From assembly GCA_947492925.1 (NCBI GenBank), contig CANLOQ010000005.1:1-64000 (forward strand): 64,000 nucleotides of DNA, written 5' to 3'. This DNA is from an uncultured Sulfitobacter sp. Lineage in GTDB: Bacteria; Pseudomonadota; Alphaproteobacteria; Rhodobacterales; Rhodobacteraceae. Below, in pieces: positions 16,972 to 26,105 of this stretch. The notes beneath the pieces are model-generated. The model was given only the letters and a program-made list of their open reading frames with translations. It was not told the origin of the DNA and made no database searches. The translations under genes were made by a program, and so were the position numbers. Position 1 is the first letter of the stretch, and each line of letters begins with the position of its first letter.

Positions 16972-16998
16972 AAACAGCCCGCACTGGGCGGGCTGTTT
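16972..16998 (-). terminator. Intra-operon hairpin between livK and livG
   Basis: A perfect 11-base stem (AAACAGCCCGC/GCGGGCTGTTT) with a 5-base loop is followed on the minus strand by TTTT. It lies between livK and livG and may terminate part of the transcripts, so that the binding protein is made in excess over the membrane subunits. Confidence 0.7.
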
Positions 16999-17015
16999 CA
17001 GAGCCTGTGTCAGGC

Positions 17016-18209
17016 TTACTTCATGCCGATTGTGACGTTCTTGCCGTCCTGAACCTCAATCATGCGATAGGTGCCGGCAGATTCGCCCGGGCCAATCAGC
17101 TCAACCGCGGATGCGCCGACATAGTCCACGTCCTTGCCCGCTTTGATCAGCTCAAGCGCCTTTGCAATCTCACCGGGGAAGATCTTTTCGCCGGGGGCAT
17201 TGGCCACCTCGACAATTTTGTCTTTGTAATCCGCCGGATCTGTGCTGTTGGCCGCCTGCATCGCCATCATGAACAGCGCCGCTGCGTCATAGGCCTCGGG
17301 TGTGTAGGGGGATGTGCCGTCAAAACCGGCTTCTTCCGCCATTTTGGTGAAAGTTTCGATCCCGTCACCCTGCGTACCGGCCACCTGACCGTAGGACCCG
17401 TTCAGGTCTGGGCCGATGTTCTGTGGCAGGTTCTCACCAATCATGCCGCCGGGCAGACCAAAAGTGTCCCAGGCGCCCGCGTCCAGCGCGGATTTGATGA
17501 TGCCCGCACCACCTTGGTCAAGATAGCCTGCGACAACCAGCAGATCGCCGCCAGCGGAGGCCAGCGCGCCGACTTCAGCAGAATAATCCGCCTTGCCGTC
17601 TTCGTGAGCCGCCACGATGGTCACTTCGCCGCCAATTGCCTTGAAGGAGCTTTCGATCGCATCCGCCAGGCCCTTGCCGTAGTCGTTGTTTGTGTATGTC
17701 AGGGCGATGGATTTGACACCACGCTCCTGCAGGATTTCCGCCATCACTTCGCCTTCACGGGCGTCGGACGGGGAGGTACGGAAAAACAGGCCGTTGTCTT
17801 CCATTGTGGTCAGGCCCGGTGATGTCGCGGAGGGCGAGATCATGACCATACCGTTTGGAATCGCGACGTTCTGCAGCACGGCACCCGTTACACCGGAACA
17901 ATCCGCGCCGATCAGGCCGTGGATGCCTTCGGCAATCTGGCGCTCAGCCGAAGCAACCGCGACGCCATTGTCGATACATGCGCTGTCCGCACGCACGGAG
18001 GATACGGTTGCGCTGTCCAGCAGCAAACCGCTGTCTGTCGCTTCTTTCATCGCCAGTTCTGCGCCAGCCGCCATCGGCCCGGTCAACGATTCAATCGGGC
18101 CGGTAAAGCCAAAGAGGACGCCCAGCTTCACTTCTTTTGCATGGCCGCCCGCAAGCGCGCCTGATGCCATCAGAGCCGTGGCCGCTGTGGCCATAAGCAA
18201 ATTCTTCAT
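17016..18209 (-). CDS. livK: Branched-chain amino acid ABC transporter substrate-binding protein
   Basis: This 397-residue periplasmic binding protein has a signal peptide (MKNLLMATAATALMASGALA). The mature chain starts KEVKLGVLFGFTGPIESLTG, typical of the Leu/Ile/Val-binding family, followed by two alpha/beta lobes (for example SPSATSPGLT and YTNNDYGKGLADA). GGGAGAA stands before the ATG. It is the first gene of the operon, and a terminator-like hairpin follows it. The ligand cannot be told; relatives bind branched-chain amino acids, amides or aromatic acids. Confidence 0.92.
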   Translation of the reverse strand: MKNLLMATAATALMASGALAGGHAKEVKLGVLFGFTGPIESLTGPMAAGAELAMKEATDSGLLLDSATVSSVRADSACIDNGVAVASAERQIAEGIHGLIGADCSGVTGAVLQNVAIPNGMVMISPSATSPGLTTMEDNGLFFRTSPSDAREGEVMAEILQERGVKSIALTYTNNDYGKGLADAIESSFKAIGGEVTIVAAHEDGKADYSAEVGALASAGGDLLVVAGYLDQGGAGIIKSALDAGAWDTFGLPGGMIGENLPQNIGPDLNGSYGQVAGTQGDGIETFTKMAEEAGFDGTSPYTPEAYDAAALFMMAMQAANSTDPADYKDKIVEVANAPGEKIFPGEIAKALELIKAGKDVDYVGASAVELIGPGESAGTYRMIEVQDGKNVTIGMK

Positions 18210-18226
18210 GTGTTTCTCCCTTGTTG

Positions 18227-18239
18227 GAACATAATGTTC
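18227..18239. promoter_or_regulatory. Inverted repeat upstream of livK
   Basis: The perfect 13-base repeat GAACAT-A-ATGTTC lies 18 bases before the livK start codon, inside the divergent region shared with the sugar dehydrogenase gene. It is a plausible operator, although it could also be chance. Confidence 0.35.
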
Positions 18240-18388
18240 GGCGCAAAGGTATGCGGCGCACTATCAAAAGAAAAGGCAATTTTTGGCGATCTGAGGTCCT
18301 CTGGCGCAGGTGTGAAGCCCCGTCAGTGGTAATTTTGCCGGGGAAGGTTAGATTTCCTGACAAAGCCAATACCAGCAGGAGAAAACCC

Positions 18389-19483
18389 ATGCCTATACGG
18401 ACAAAGTTGTTTAATGTTCTGTACGGTGCGCTTGCCGCTTTTTCATTGGCCTCACCCGGGTTCAGCCAGCAAAGCCTGACAATTCAACCGGTGGTTGGCG
18501 GGTTTGACGCGCCGTGGGCCGTCGCCCCTCTGCCAGAGGGCGGCGCGCTGGTAACCGAGCGGGATGGCGCGCTTATCTGGTTCGATGGATCGGCCAAACG
18601 CAACGTCGCGGGCGTGCCGCGCGTCGCGGCACGCGGGCAGGGCGGTTTGCTGGACATCACGCTGGCAGGCGACTTTGCTTCTTCAAGGGTCTTGTACCTG
18701 ACCTACGCCAAACCGCAGGGCAGCAATGGCAGCGGCACGGCACTGGCCCGCGCGCTTTGGCCAGCGGGTGCCGACAGCCTGCAGAACGTGACTGAGATTT
18801 TTGCGATGAAGCCCGGCAGCAGCGGGGGGCGGCATTTTGGCTCGCGTGTGGTTGAAGCTCCAGATGGCACCTTGTTTGTCACCATCGGGGATCGTGGCGA
18901 CCGGCCTTCGGCGCAGGATTTGACCCGTCACAACGGCAGTGTCATCCGCGTGGCGGCAGACGGCAGTGTCCCGCGTGACAATCCATTTGTGCAGGGCGGG
19001 GGCTTGCCCGAAATCTGGTCCTACGGCCACCGCAATCCACAGGGTGCGGCCCTTGATCTGGCCGGAAACCTGTGGGTCGCCGAACACGGCGCGCGCGGTG
19101 GGGATGAGGTGAACGCGGTCAAGAAAGGTGCCAATTACGGCTGGCCGGTCATTTCCTATGGACGTCACTATTCAGGAGACAAGATCGGAGAAGGCACATC
19201 AAAGCCGGGAATGGAGCAGCCGGCCTTTTATTGGGATCCGTCGATGGCCCCGTCGGGCATGCTGATCTATTCGGGTAAGATGATCCCGGCCTGGAAAGGC
19301 GACAGCTTTGTCGGTTCGCTGAAATTCGACTACATCAGCCGTCTGTCCGGCACGCCCATGCGCGAGGTGCAACAGATCAAAACACCCCAGACCAGCCGCG
19401 TGCGCGACATCGTCGAAGCGCCGGACGGCGCGATCTGGTTCATCTCGGTTGGAGAGGGCACAGTCTATCGACTGTCACAGTGA
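18389..19483 (+). CDS. PQQ-dependent sugar dehydrogenase (YliI/Asd family)
   Basis: This 364-residue exported protein is a six-bladed beta-propeller of the soluble aldose dehydrogenase (YliI/GdhB) family, which oxidises sugars with pyrroloquinoline quinone in the periplasm. It has a signal peptide (residues 1-27), then FDAPWAVAPLPEGGALVTER, the conserved phrase GGRHFGSRVVEAPDGTLFVTIGDRG, EIWSYGHRNPQG, and VAEHGARGGDEVN, which supplies PQQ and calcium ligands in relatives. The start at 18389 follows GCAGGAGAA; the frame is open upstream to 18221 without similarity. Whether this host makes PQQ is not shown in the window. It is a stand-alone gene, convergent with the next. Confidence 0.9.
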   Translation: MPIRTKLFNVLYGALAAFSLASPGFSQQSLTIQPVVGGFDAPWAVAPLPEGGALVTERDGALIWFDGSAKRNVAGVPRVAARGQGGLLDITLAGDFASSRVLYLTYAKPQGSNGSGTALARALWPAGADSLQNVTEIFAMKPGSSGGRHFGSRVVEAPDGTLFVTIGDRGDRPSAQDLTRHNGSVIRVAADGSVPRDNPFVQGGGLPEIWSYGHRNPQGAALDLAGNLWVAEHGARGGDEVNAVKKGANYGWPVISYGRHYSGDKIGEGTSKPGMEQPAFYWDPSMAPSGMLIYSGKMIPAWKGDSFVGSLKFDYISRLSGTPMREVQQIKTPQTSRVRDIVEAPDGAIWFISVGEGTVYRLSQ

Positions 19484-19500
19484 CCTCACTGGCTGGTCCA

Positions 19501-20310
19501 TTATTTTACGTCAGGGCGCACCCGTGCTGCCGACTTGTCCGCAAAAGCTGCCAGTCGCGCCCGCGCATCCGGTTGAGTGTTGACCACCCCGGCCACCACG
19601 GCTTCGGCATAGGCTGCATCGAGGGCGGACATGTTTTGCATGTGACTGACGGCAGAGCAGATGGCGAAGTTTGACAGCGGCAGGTTTTGCGCAGCCCGAC
19701 GCGCCAGATCCATCGCAGCGTCAAAGCTGGAGCCTTCGACCATATACTGCGCCAGCCCCACGTCCATAGCGTCCTGTCCGCCATAGACGCGCCCCGTGAG
19801 CATCATGTCGATCATCCGCGATTTCCCCACAAGATCGGTCACGCGAATGGTTGCACCACCGCCCGTGAACAGGCCGCGTTGGCCTTCGGGCAGGGCAAAA
19901 TAGGCGCTGTGATCCATCACCCGAATATGCGCCGAACTGGCAAGCTCCAACCCACCGCCCACGACGGCACCTTGCAGGGCGGCGATGATCGGCACGCCGC
20001 CGTATTCCATTTTGTTGAATGCTTCGTGCCAGCGCAGGCAGACATGCATGAAGTCCGCCGGGCTGCGGTCTTCGTCGTGATGTTCGATCAGGTCCAACCC
20101 TGCACAGAAATGATCACCCGCCCCCGCCAGCACCACAGCGAGCACGCCCGCGCGCGGTGCAGCAGAGAAGAAATCAACCAGTTCTTCAATTGTGTCGATG
20201 TCCAGCGCGTTGCGCTTTGACGGACGGTTCAGCGTGACCACCCAAACGCCGTCATCCTGGGCCTCGACCTTCAGATTGGTGAATTTTGACGGGTCGATGG
20301 TGATCGGCAT
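19501..20310 (-). CDS. Enoyl-CoA hydratase/isomerase (crotonase) family protein
   Basis: This 269-residue crotonase-fold enzyme shows the oxyanion-hole phrases [12 protein letters not shown] and [18 protein letters not shown]. The glutamates used by true hydratases are at GGLEL and [11 protein letters not shown]. The C-terminal half contains [21 protein letters not shown], typical of the family. The substrate is unknown. The gene lies 54 bases downstream of a GlxA-type regulator on the same strand and probably shares its transcript or control. Crotonase-fold members include hydratases, isomerases and hydrolases, so only the superfamily is certain. Confidence 0.88.
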   Translation of the reverse strand: MPITIDPSKFTNLKVEAQDDGVWVVTLNRPSKRNALDIDTIEELVDFFSAAPRAGVLAVVLAGAGDHFCAGLDLIEHHDEDRSPADFMHVCLRWHEAFNKMEYGGVPIIAALQGAVVGGGLELASSAHIRVMDHSAYFALPEGQRGLFTGGGATIRVTDLVGKSRMIDMMLTGRVYGGQDAMDVGLAQYMVEGSSFDAAMDLARRAAQNLPLSNFAICSAVSHMQNMSALDAAYAEAVVAGVVNTQPDARARLAAFADKSAARVRPDVK

Positions 20311-20364
20311 GGCGTAATCCTTTGGATGTGATGGAACGGATCGAAAGCCGGAACAGCCGGCGCT

Positions 20365-21372
20365 TCAGATCGACAATCTTGCGGCATGGCTGCCGCGTTC
20401 GCGATAAGGCGTTGTTTCGTAGTGGGCCCGGTAGCATTTGGAGAAATGTGAAGGCGAGGCAAAGCCGCAGGCCAGCGCCACGTTGATCACGCTCATATCC
20501 GTCTGCATAAGCAGGTTGCGCGCTTTTTGAAGGCGCAATTCCATATAGTAACGCTTGGGGCTGCGGTTCAGATAGCGCCGAAAGAGCCGCTCAAGCTGCC
20601 GCGTTGACATGCCAACGTCCTTGGCCAGCAAGGACGGACTGATCGGTTCTTCTATATTGGTTTCCATCATTTGAATGACTTGGCTCAACTTTGGATGGCG
20701 CACCCCGATGCGGGTCGGCACGGACAGGCGCTGCGTGTCCTGATCGGTGCGGATCGACGAATAGATCAGCTGATCGGCGACAGCATTTGCCAGTTCCTCG
20801 CCCTTGTCATCGGCAATCAGCTTGAGCATCAAATCAATTGACGACGTGCCGCCAGCGGTGGTCAGCCTGTTGCCGTCCACCACGAAAACCGATTTGGTCA
20901 GATCGACCTCAAGAAACTCTTCCGCGAAACTGTCCTGGTTTTCCCAATGGATCGTCGCTTTCTTGCCATCCAGCAGCCCTGCCTTGGCCAGCGTATAGGA
21001 CGCGGTACACAGCCCCCCAACTACCAAACCCTTGCGGGCCTCGCGGCGCAGCCAACCCAGCACTTTCTTTGTAGTGGCTTCCTGCACGTCGATCCCGCCA
21101 CAGACCATAATGGTATCGTCGCGCCCCAATTCATCCAGATCGTGATCAAGCTTGAAGGTGGTGCCCGCCGAACAATCCACCGTGTCCCCGCCTTCGCCCA
21201 TCGTGGACCAGCTATAGACCGTTTTGCCCGCCATCCGGTTGGCAATGCGCAGGCTGTCCACGGCGGTGGCAAAACACAACAGGCTGAACTGATTGAGCAG
21301 CACAAAGACAAAGCGACGGGGCTTGTCCTCATCAAGAGGTATACGAGTGGCCGAGCGCGGTGACGACATCAC
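20365..21372 (-). CDS. GlxA-family AraC-type transcriptional regulator
   Basis: This 335-residue protein combines a DJ-1/PfpI (class I amidotransferase-like) sensing domain (about residues 18-190) with a C-terminal AraC helix-turn-helix pair (about residues 225-325, with [17 protein letters not shown] and [18 protein letters not shown]). The motif [18 protein letters not shown] corresponds to the nucleophile elbow of the PfpI fold, with cysteine present. Relatives such as GbdR and CdhR control betaine or carnitine use in pseudomonads, so a quaternary amine signal is conceivable here but not shown. It precedes a crotonase gene on the same strand and stands opposite DAHP synthase. Confidence 0.9.
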   Translation of the reverse strand: MMSSPRSATRIPLDEDKPRRFVFVLLNQFSLLCFATAVDSLRIANRMAGKTVYSWSTMGEGGDTVDCSAGTTFKLDHDLDELGRDDTIMVCGGIDVQEATTKKVLGWLRREARKGLVVGGLCTASYTLAKAGLLDGKKATIHWENQDSFAEEFLEVDLTKSVFVVDGNRLTTAGGTSSIDLMLKLIADDKGEELANAVADQLIYSSIRTDQDTQRLSVPTRIGVRHPKLSQVIQMMETNIEEPISPSLLAKDVGMSTRQLERLFRRYLNRSPKRYYMELRLQKARNLLMQTDMSVINVALACGFASPSHFSKCYRAHYETTPYRERGSHAARLSI

Positions 21373-21557
21373 GGCGTCCTTTATCGTTGATCTTGGCGCA
21401 AAACGCTACGTGCAGCCCGTTTCGCCCGAAAACCTTGGTCACGCAAAAGCCGCCCCGTCAAGGGGGCGCAAAAGGGTTCTGGTCACTGAGCACGCGCTTT
21501 TGTATAGAAAGGTTTCTGATAGCGCTGACATCCAGCGCCCGAGCCGGAGAGACGACC

Positions 21558-22928
21558 ATGACAGACTGGAGCAAATCAAGCTGGCGCGCTTTGCCGCGTA
21601 TCCAGATGCCCGATTACCCCGATGCCGCAGCCCTGCAAGCGGTTGAGGCACAGTTGGCGCGATATCCGGTTCTGGTTTTTGGCGGCGAAGCACGGCGGCT
21701 CAAATCCCACCTTGCGGCGGCCAGCCGGGGCGAAGCGTTCCTGCTTCAGGGCGGGGACTGCGCGGAGAGCTTTGAGCAGTTCAGCTCAGACGCGATTCGC
21801 GACACCTTCAAGGTGCTGCTGCAGATGGCGATTGTACTGACCTACGGTGCCAAGGTGCCTGTGATCAAGCTGGGCCGCATGGCCGGTCAGTTTGCCAAGC
21901 CACGTTCGGCCAATATGGAAACTGTGGACGGGGTGGAGCTGCCCAGCTACCGCGGCGACATCATCAACGAATTGGACTTCACCGCCGAAGCCCGCATTCC
22001 CGATCCCGAAAAGATGCTGCGCGCCTACACGCAGGCCGCCGCCACGCTGAACCTGCTGCGCGCCTTTTCAACGGGCGGATATGCGGACGTACATCAGGTG
22101 CACGGCTGGACGCTGGGCTTTACCGATGGGGAACGCGCCGCGAAATATCGTGACATCGCCAACCGCATTTCCGACACGCTAGATTTTATGTCCGCCGCCG
22201 GGGTGAACGCCGACACGGCGCACACGCTGCAGACGGTTGAATTCTACACCAGCCACGAATCCCTGCTGCTGGAATACGAAGAAGCGCTTTGCCGTCAGGA
22301 CAGCCTGACGGGGCAGTGGCTTGCCGGGTCCGGTCACATGATCTGGATCGGGGACCGCACGCGTCAGCCAGACGGCGCGCATGTGGAATTTGCCAGCGGT
22401 GTGATGAACCCCATCGGCCTGAAGTGTGGTCCGTCGATGACGGCGGATGACCTGAAGGCGCTGATGGCCAAGCTGAACCCGCAGAACGAAGCAGGGCGTC
22501 TGACGCTGATCGCGCGTTTTGGCGCGGGTTCCGTGGGGGAGCATTTGCCACGGCTGATCAAAGCGGTGGAAGAAGAGGGTGCGAATGTCCTGTGGACCTG
22601 CGACGCGATGCACGGCAACACGATCAAATCGTCGTCCGGCTATAAAACGCGCCCCTTCGATTCTGTCCTGCGTGAAGTCCGCGAGTTCTTTGGCGTCCAT
22701 GCTGCCGAAGGCACCATCCCCGGCGGTGTGCATTTTGAGATGACAGGGCAGGACGTGACCGAATGCACCGGTGGCGTGCGCGCGGTGTCGGACGAGGATT
22801 TGTCCGACCGCTATCATACCGCCTGCGATCCGCGTCTGAACGCCAGCCAGTCGCTTGAATTGGCTTTCCTTGTGTCCGAAGAACTAACCGCCCGGCGACA
22901 GGACAAGGCTGTCAAAGCGGCGGGCTGA
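21558..22928 (+). CDS. 3-deoxy-7-phosphoheptulonate synthase, class II
   Basis: This 456-residue enzyme condenses phosphoenolpyruvate and erythrose 4-phosphate in the first step of the shikimate pathway. It is the class II (plant-type) form. Family landmarks are [61 protein letters not shown] and the late [18 protein letters not shown]. The start at 21558 gives [13 protein letters not shown], the usual N-terminus of this class; the frame runs open upstream to 21360 into the divergent regulator. It is monocistronic with a strong terminator. Class II is common in Rhodobacterales. Confidence 0.95.
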   Translation: MTDWSKSSWRALPRIQMPDYPDAAALQAVEAQLARYPVLVFGGEARRLKSHLAAASRGEAFLLQGGDCAESFEQFSSDAIRDTFKVLLQMAIVLTYGAKVPVIKLGRMAGQFAKPRSANMETVDGVELPSYRGDIINELDFTAEARIPDPEKMLRAYTQAAATLNLLRAFSTGGYADVHQVHGWTLGFTDGERAAKYRDIANRISDTLDFMSAAGVNADTAHTLQTVEFYTSHESLLLEYEEALCRQDSLTGQWLAGSGHMIWIGDRTRQPDGAHVEFASGVMNPIGLKCGPSMTADDLKALMAKLNPQNEAGRLTLIARFGAGSVGEHLPRLIKAVEEEGANVLWTCDAMHGNTIKSSSGYKTRPFDSVLREVREFFGVHAAEGTIPGGVHFEMTGQDVTECTGGVRAVSDEDLSDRYHTACDPRLNASQSLELAFLVSEELTARRQDKAVKAAG

Positions 22929-22947
22929 TCCTGCTTCAAAAAATACA

Positions 22948-22986
22948 AAAGCGCCGTCGAAAGGGATTTCGACGGCGCTTTTTTTT
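22948..22986 (+). terminator. Rho-independent terminator of DAHP synthase
   Basis: Stem bases 22948-22962 pair with 22967-22981 around the loop GGGA, and eight T residues follow. It is the clearest intrinsic terminator in the window and may also serve the convergent PAS gene. Confidence 0.92.
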
Positions 22987-23076
22987 GCACCCTTTAGTGG
23001 ACAGCAACACTTTCGCTTCTCTTTGAACAACCCGGTGTTCGGCTGGGGCAAAGCTCAGCGCCCCTCCAAGACAGCG

Positions 23077-23793
23077 TCAATCGTCAGATTTGATAAGACG
23101 CAGGTAGGGCGGACGCCGTTTTTCCAGTTTTGCCGCGTACTCGGACGGATCTTCGGCCATACCGCCAGATACATGCCGGTTCTCGGGTGGCAAAGACGGC
23201 AGTTTGGGGTGGGGCGGCTCAGCAGGTGCCGGCACCGAAGGCAAGCCGCTGGCGATATGCATCACCTGTTTTGAAACCAGATCGAACCGGCGCGGGGCAA
23301 GACCGACGTCCCCCTGTGCCACAAAACATCCCAGAACCCGGCTGACATCGCCCAGATCGCTTTTCAACGGCAGAAGGATCAGCCGCCCCTCCAGCGCGGG
23401 ACGTCCCGCAGCCGCCGGAGATGATAACCGCAAGGTTGCGATGGCCGGTGTCTGAAACACCACTTCCAGCAAGTCAGACACACTGGCCCGAGCCGCAGGT
23501 GTGAACATTGACGTCAGCGGCATGCCGCGCACCTCCATGCCCATCAGATCGCTCAGATGGCTGCCCGCAATGCGCAACCGCGCCATACCGGGGGCAATCC
23601 GTTCAAGAATAAAGGCGTTCTCCAGCGCGTGCTCGATGCCGCGCGGATCAATGTCAGCGCGTTTGGGCAACAAGCGCATGCCGCGCACCGCCTCCCAATA
23701 GGCTTCGACCTGCGCAATGGCAGCATATCCGGTTTCTGGGTGATAGTCTGACATAGCCACTACATTGTGCTCGTTCTGTTGTAACTTGTCCAT
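23077..23793 (-). CDS. PAS-domain protein (PAS_5-like)
   Basis: This 238-residue cytoplasmic protein resembles the alphaproteobacterial PAS_5 group. The N-terminal part carries YWEAVRGMRLLPKRADIDPRGIE, then a PAS-like body with AFILERIAPGMARLRIAGSHLSDLMGMEVRG, and a proline-rich, poorly conserved C-terminus. No output domain is visible, so it probably works by protein contact, as small PAS proteins of this group are thought to do in envelope or cell-cycle signalling. An alternative start at residue 14 (MSDYHPETG) is possible. It is convergent with DAHP synthase and divergent from yicC. Confidence 0.78.
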   Translation of the reverse strand: MDKLQQNEHNVVAMSDYHPETGYAAIAQVEAYWEAVRGMRLLPKRADIDPRGIEHALENAFILERIAPGMARLRIAGSHLSDLMGMEVRGMPLTSMFTPAARASVSDLLEVVFQTPAIATLRLSSPAAAGRPALEGRLILLPLKSDLGDVSRVLGCFVAQGDVGLAPRRFDLVSKQVMHIASGLPSVPAPAEPPHPKLPSLPPENRHVSGGMAEDPSEYAAKLEKRRPPYLRLIKSDD

Positions 23794-24037
23794 GAGCGTT
23801 GATCCTCGTGATCATTTCGGATGATGTGACCCCGCGACAGGCGTGCTGCCTTGCGAGTGTCTTCTCCGTGCCGCCCCCACGCCACAACTCTTACCAGAAT
23901 GTAAATACTGTGATTTTGAGACAATTCACGGCTTTTCTGACTGCGTGGTTAATCGCATGGCCCAACGATCCACCTGCGGGGGTTGCCCCCGTTGGCCGTT
24001 TCGACATAGTGCGGTGCAAGACGCCAAAGGACCCGAA

Positions 24038-24928
24038 ATGATCAAATCAATGACCGGTTTTGCCTCTGCCAGCGGTGCCTCGGCCCCCTATAGCTGGGGC
24101 TGGGAAGTGCGCAGCGTAAACGGCAGAGGGCTTGACCTGCGCATCCGCGTGCCCGATCGCATCGAAGGACTTGAGGCGGGATTGCGCAAAAAGCTGAGCG
24201 CCATCGCCGCGCGTGGCAACATCACATGCAATCTGCGCCTGACGCGCGAGGAAGGTGGCGGCACCCTTGAAGTGAACGGCGCGCAGTTGGCCAGCGTGTT
24301 AAGCGCCCTGCAAGAGATCGAGGCCCGCGCGATGGATGCGGGCGTGTCCCTTGCACCTTCCAAGGCCACGGACATCGTTGCATTGCGCGGCGTGCTTGAA
24401 CAGACGGATGGTGATCAGGATGCGACCGGCCTCGCGGCGACAATGCTGGCCGATGCTGACGCCGTGCTGGCCGATTTTGACGCAATGCGCGTCAGTGAAG
24501 GTGCCGCTTTGGCGCAGATTCTGACCTCACAGCTTGATGAAGTGGCAAAACTCACTGCGCAGGCACAAGAACTGACCGCCCGCAGGGCCGATGACATGGC
24601 GGTTCACTTGCGCGCCACACTGGCCCGCGTGATGGACGGGGCCGATGCAGCCGATCCCGACAGAGTGGCGCAGGAACTTGCGCTGATCGCCGTCAAGGCC
24701 GACATCACCGAAGAAATTGACCGCCTGAAAGCCCATGTTGCCGCCGCACGTGACCTTTTGTCCAGTGGGGGCGCGGTGGGCCGCAAGCTGGACTTTCTGA
24801 TGCAGGAATTCAACCGCGAGGCAAACACCCTGTGCTCAAAGGCGCAGATGAAAGAACTGACGAGCATTGGTCTGGCGCTCAAGGCGGTAATCGACCAGAT
24901 GCGCGAACAGGTACAGAATGTGGAGTAG
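24038..24928 (+). CDS. yicC: YicC-family endoribonuclease
   Basis: This 296-residue protein starts with the diagnostic MIKSMTGFASASG and includes RSVNGRGLDLRIRVPD, both typical of YicC, an RNA-cleaving protein linked to stationary-phase RNA turnover. The C-terminal DUF1732 part has DITEEIDRLKAHV, GRKLDFLMQEFNREANTL and CSKAQMKEL. The start at 24038 gives the family N-terminus; the upstream open frame from 23843 is not similar. It forms an operon with gmk (3-base gap), the classical pairing. Confidence 0.94.
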   Translation: MIKSMTGFASASGASAPYSWGWEVRSVNGRGLDLRIRVPDRIEGLEAGLRKKLSAIAARGNITCNLRLTREEGGGTLEVNGAQLASVLSALQEIEARAMDAGVSLAPSKATDIVALRGVLEQTDGDQDATGLAATMLADADAVLADFDAMRVSEGAALAQILTSQLDEVAKLTAQAQELTARRADDMAVHLRATLARVMDGADAADPDRVAQELALIAVKADITEEIDRLKAHVAAARDLLSSGGAVGRKLDFLMQEFNREANTLCSKAQMKELTSIGLALKAVIDQMREQVQNVE

Positions 24929-24931
24929 ACC

Positions 24932-25585
24932 ATGAGCCCTGCAAAACCGGAGCGTCGCGGCCTTTTGATTATCCTCAGCTCGCCTTCGGGTGCAGGCAAA
25001 TCCACTCTGGCCAAACGGCTGATGGTCTGGGACGACAGCCTGCAGTTTTCGGTCTCTGCCACCACGCGCGCCCCGCGCCCCGGAGAGATCGACGGCAAGG
25101 ATTATCTCTTTGTCGATGAGAACGGTTTTCGTAAATGGGTCGCAGACGGGGAGATGCTTGAGCACGCGCATGTTTTCGGCAATTTCTACGGCTCCCCCAA
25201 GCCCCCGGTCGAGCAGGCCATCGAAAGCGGACGCGACGTGCTTTTCGATATTGACTGGCAAGGCGCACAGCAGATCCGCAACTCCGCGCTTGGCGCCTAT
25301 ACGCTGTCGATTTTCATCCTGCCGCCTTCGATCGCAGAATTGCACCGCCGGTTGGTCAACCGGGGTCAGGACAACGCCGAAACCATCGCCCGCCGCATGC
25401 AAAAAAGCTGGGATGAGATCAGCCATTGGGATGGCTATGATTACGTTCTGATCAACGACGATCTGGACGTGACCGAAGACAAATTGAAAACCATCATCCG
25501 TGCCGAACGTCTGAAGTTTGCCCAGCAGCCCCGGCTGTCGGACCACGTGCGCGCCCTGCAATCCGAATTTGAGGACCTGCCATGA
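24932..25585 (+). CDS. gmk: Guanylate kinase
   Basis: This 217-residue enzyme phosphorylates GMP to GDP with ATP. The P-loop is [13 protein letters not shown]-binding residues lie in [17 protein letters not shown] and [11 protein letters not shown]. Further landmarks are [11 protein letters not shown] and [22 protein letters not shown]. Length is normal. It lies between yicC and a gamma carbonic anhydrase gene, overlapping the latter by 4 bases. Confidence 0.96.
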   Translation: MSPAKPERRGLLIILSSPSGAGKSTLAKRLMVWDDSLQFSVSATTRAPRPGEIDGKDYLFVDENGFRKWVADGEMLEHAHVFGNFYGSPKPPVEQAIESGRDVLFDIDWQGAQQIRNSALGAYTLSIFILPPSIAELHRRLVNRGQDNAETIARRMQKSWDEISHWDGYDYVLINDDLDVTEDKLKTIIRAERLKFAQQPRLSDHVRALQSEFEDLP

Positions 25586-26103
25586 CCCTTTATGCATTGG
25601 GTGATACACACCCCACCGTCGACGAAAGCGCGTGGATCGCGCCCGATGCCAATGTGATCGGAAATATCCGTCTGGATGCCCACAGTTCGATCTGGTTTGG
25701 CACCACCCTGCGCGGTGACAACGAATTGATTCATGTCGGGACGGGAAGCAACGTGCAGGAAAACTGTGTTTTCCATACGGATATGGGTTTCCCGCTTGAG
25801 ATTGGGACAAATTGCACGATTGGTCACAAAGTCATGCTGCACGGCTGCACCATTGGTGACAATTCACTGATCGGAATGGGAACCACGGTGCTGAACGGCG
25901 CAAAGATCGGAAAAAACTGTCTGATCGGTGCCGGTGCATTGATCACGGAAAACAAGGTAATCCCCGATGGATCGCTGGTGATGGGCGCACCGGGCAAGGT
26001 GGTGCGCGAACTGGATGCACAGGCGATCGAGATGTTGACCGCAAGCGCACTGCACTACGCCGAGAATGCCGCGCGCTTCCGGCGTGATCTGAAGGCGCTC
26101 TAG
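25582..26103 (+). CDS. Gamma-class carbonic anhydrase family protein
   Basis: This 173-residue protein is a left-handed beta-helix of hexapeptide repeats. The three zinc-binding histidines are at [16 protein letters not shown] (first and second His), matching the gamma carbonic anhydrase/PaaY/YrdA pattern. Such proteins form trimers. Many members have weak or no hydratase activity, so the reaction is likely but not certain. The start overlaps gmk (ATGA). phoR begins 2 bases after the stop, so the phosphate sensor is transcribed behind this group. Confidence 0.9.
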   Translation: MTLYALGDTHPTVDESAWIAPDANVIGNIRLDAHSSIWFGTTLRGDNELIHVGTGSNVQENCVFHTDMGFPLEIGTNCTIGHKVMLHGCTIGDNSLIGMGTTVLNGAKIGKNCLIGAGALITENKVIPDGSLVMGAPGKVVRELDAQAIEMLTASALHYAENAARFRRDLKAL

Positions 26104-26105
26104 GC

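Noticed and set aside
19551-20220. Plus-strand frames opposite the crotonase gene
   Set aside because: Antisense to a conserved enzyme; no start signals or family features.
23843-24037. N-terminal extension of yicC
   Set aside because: The 65 extra residues are Cys- and Pro-rich with no similarity; MIKSMTGFA is the universal YicC start.
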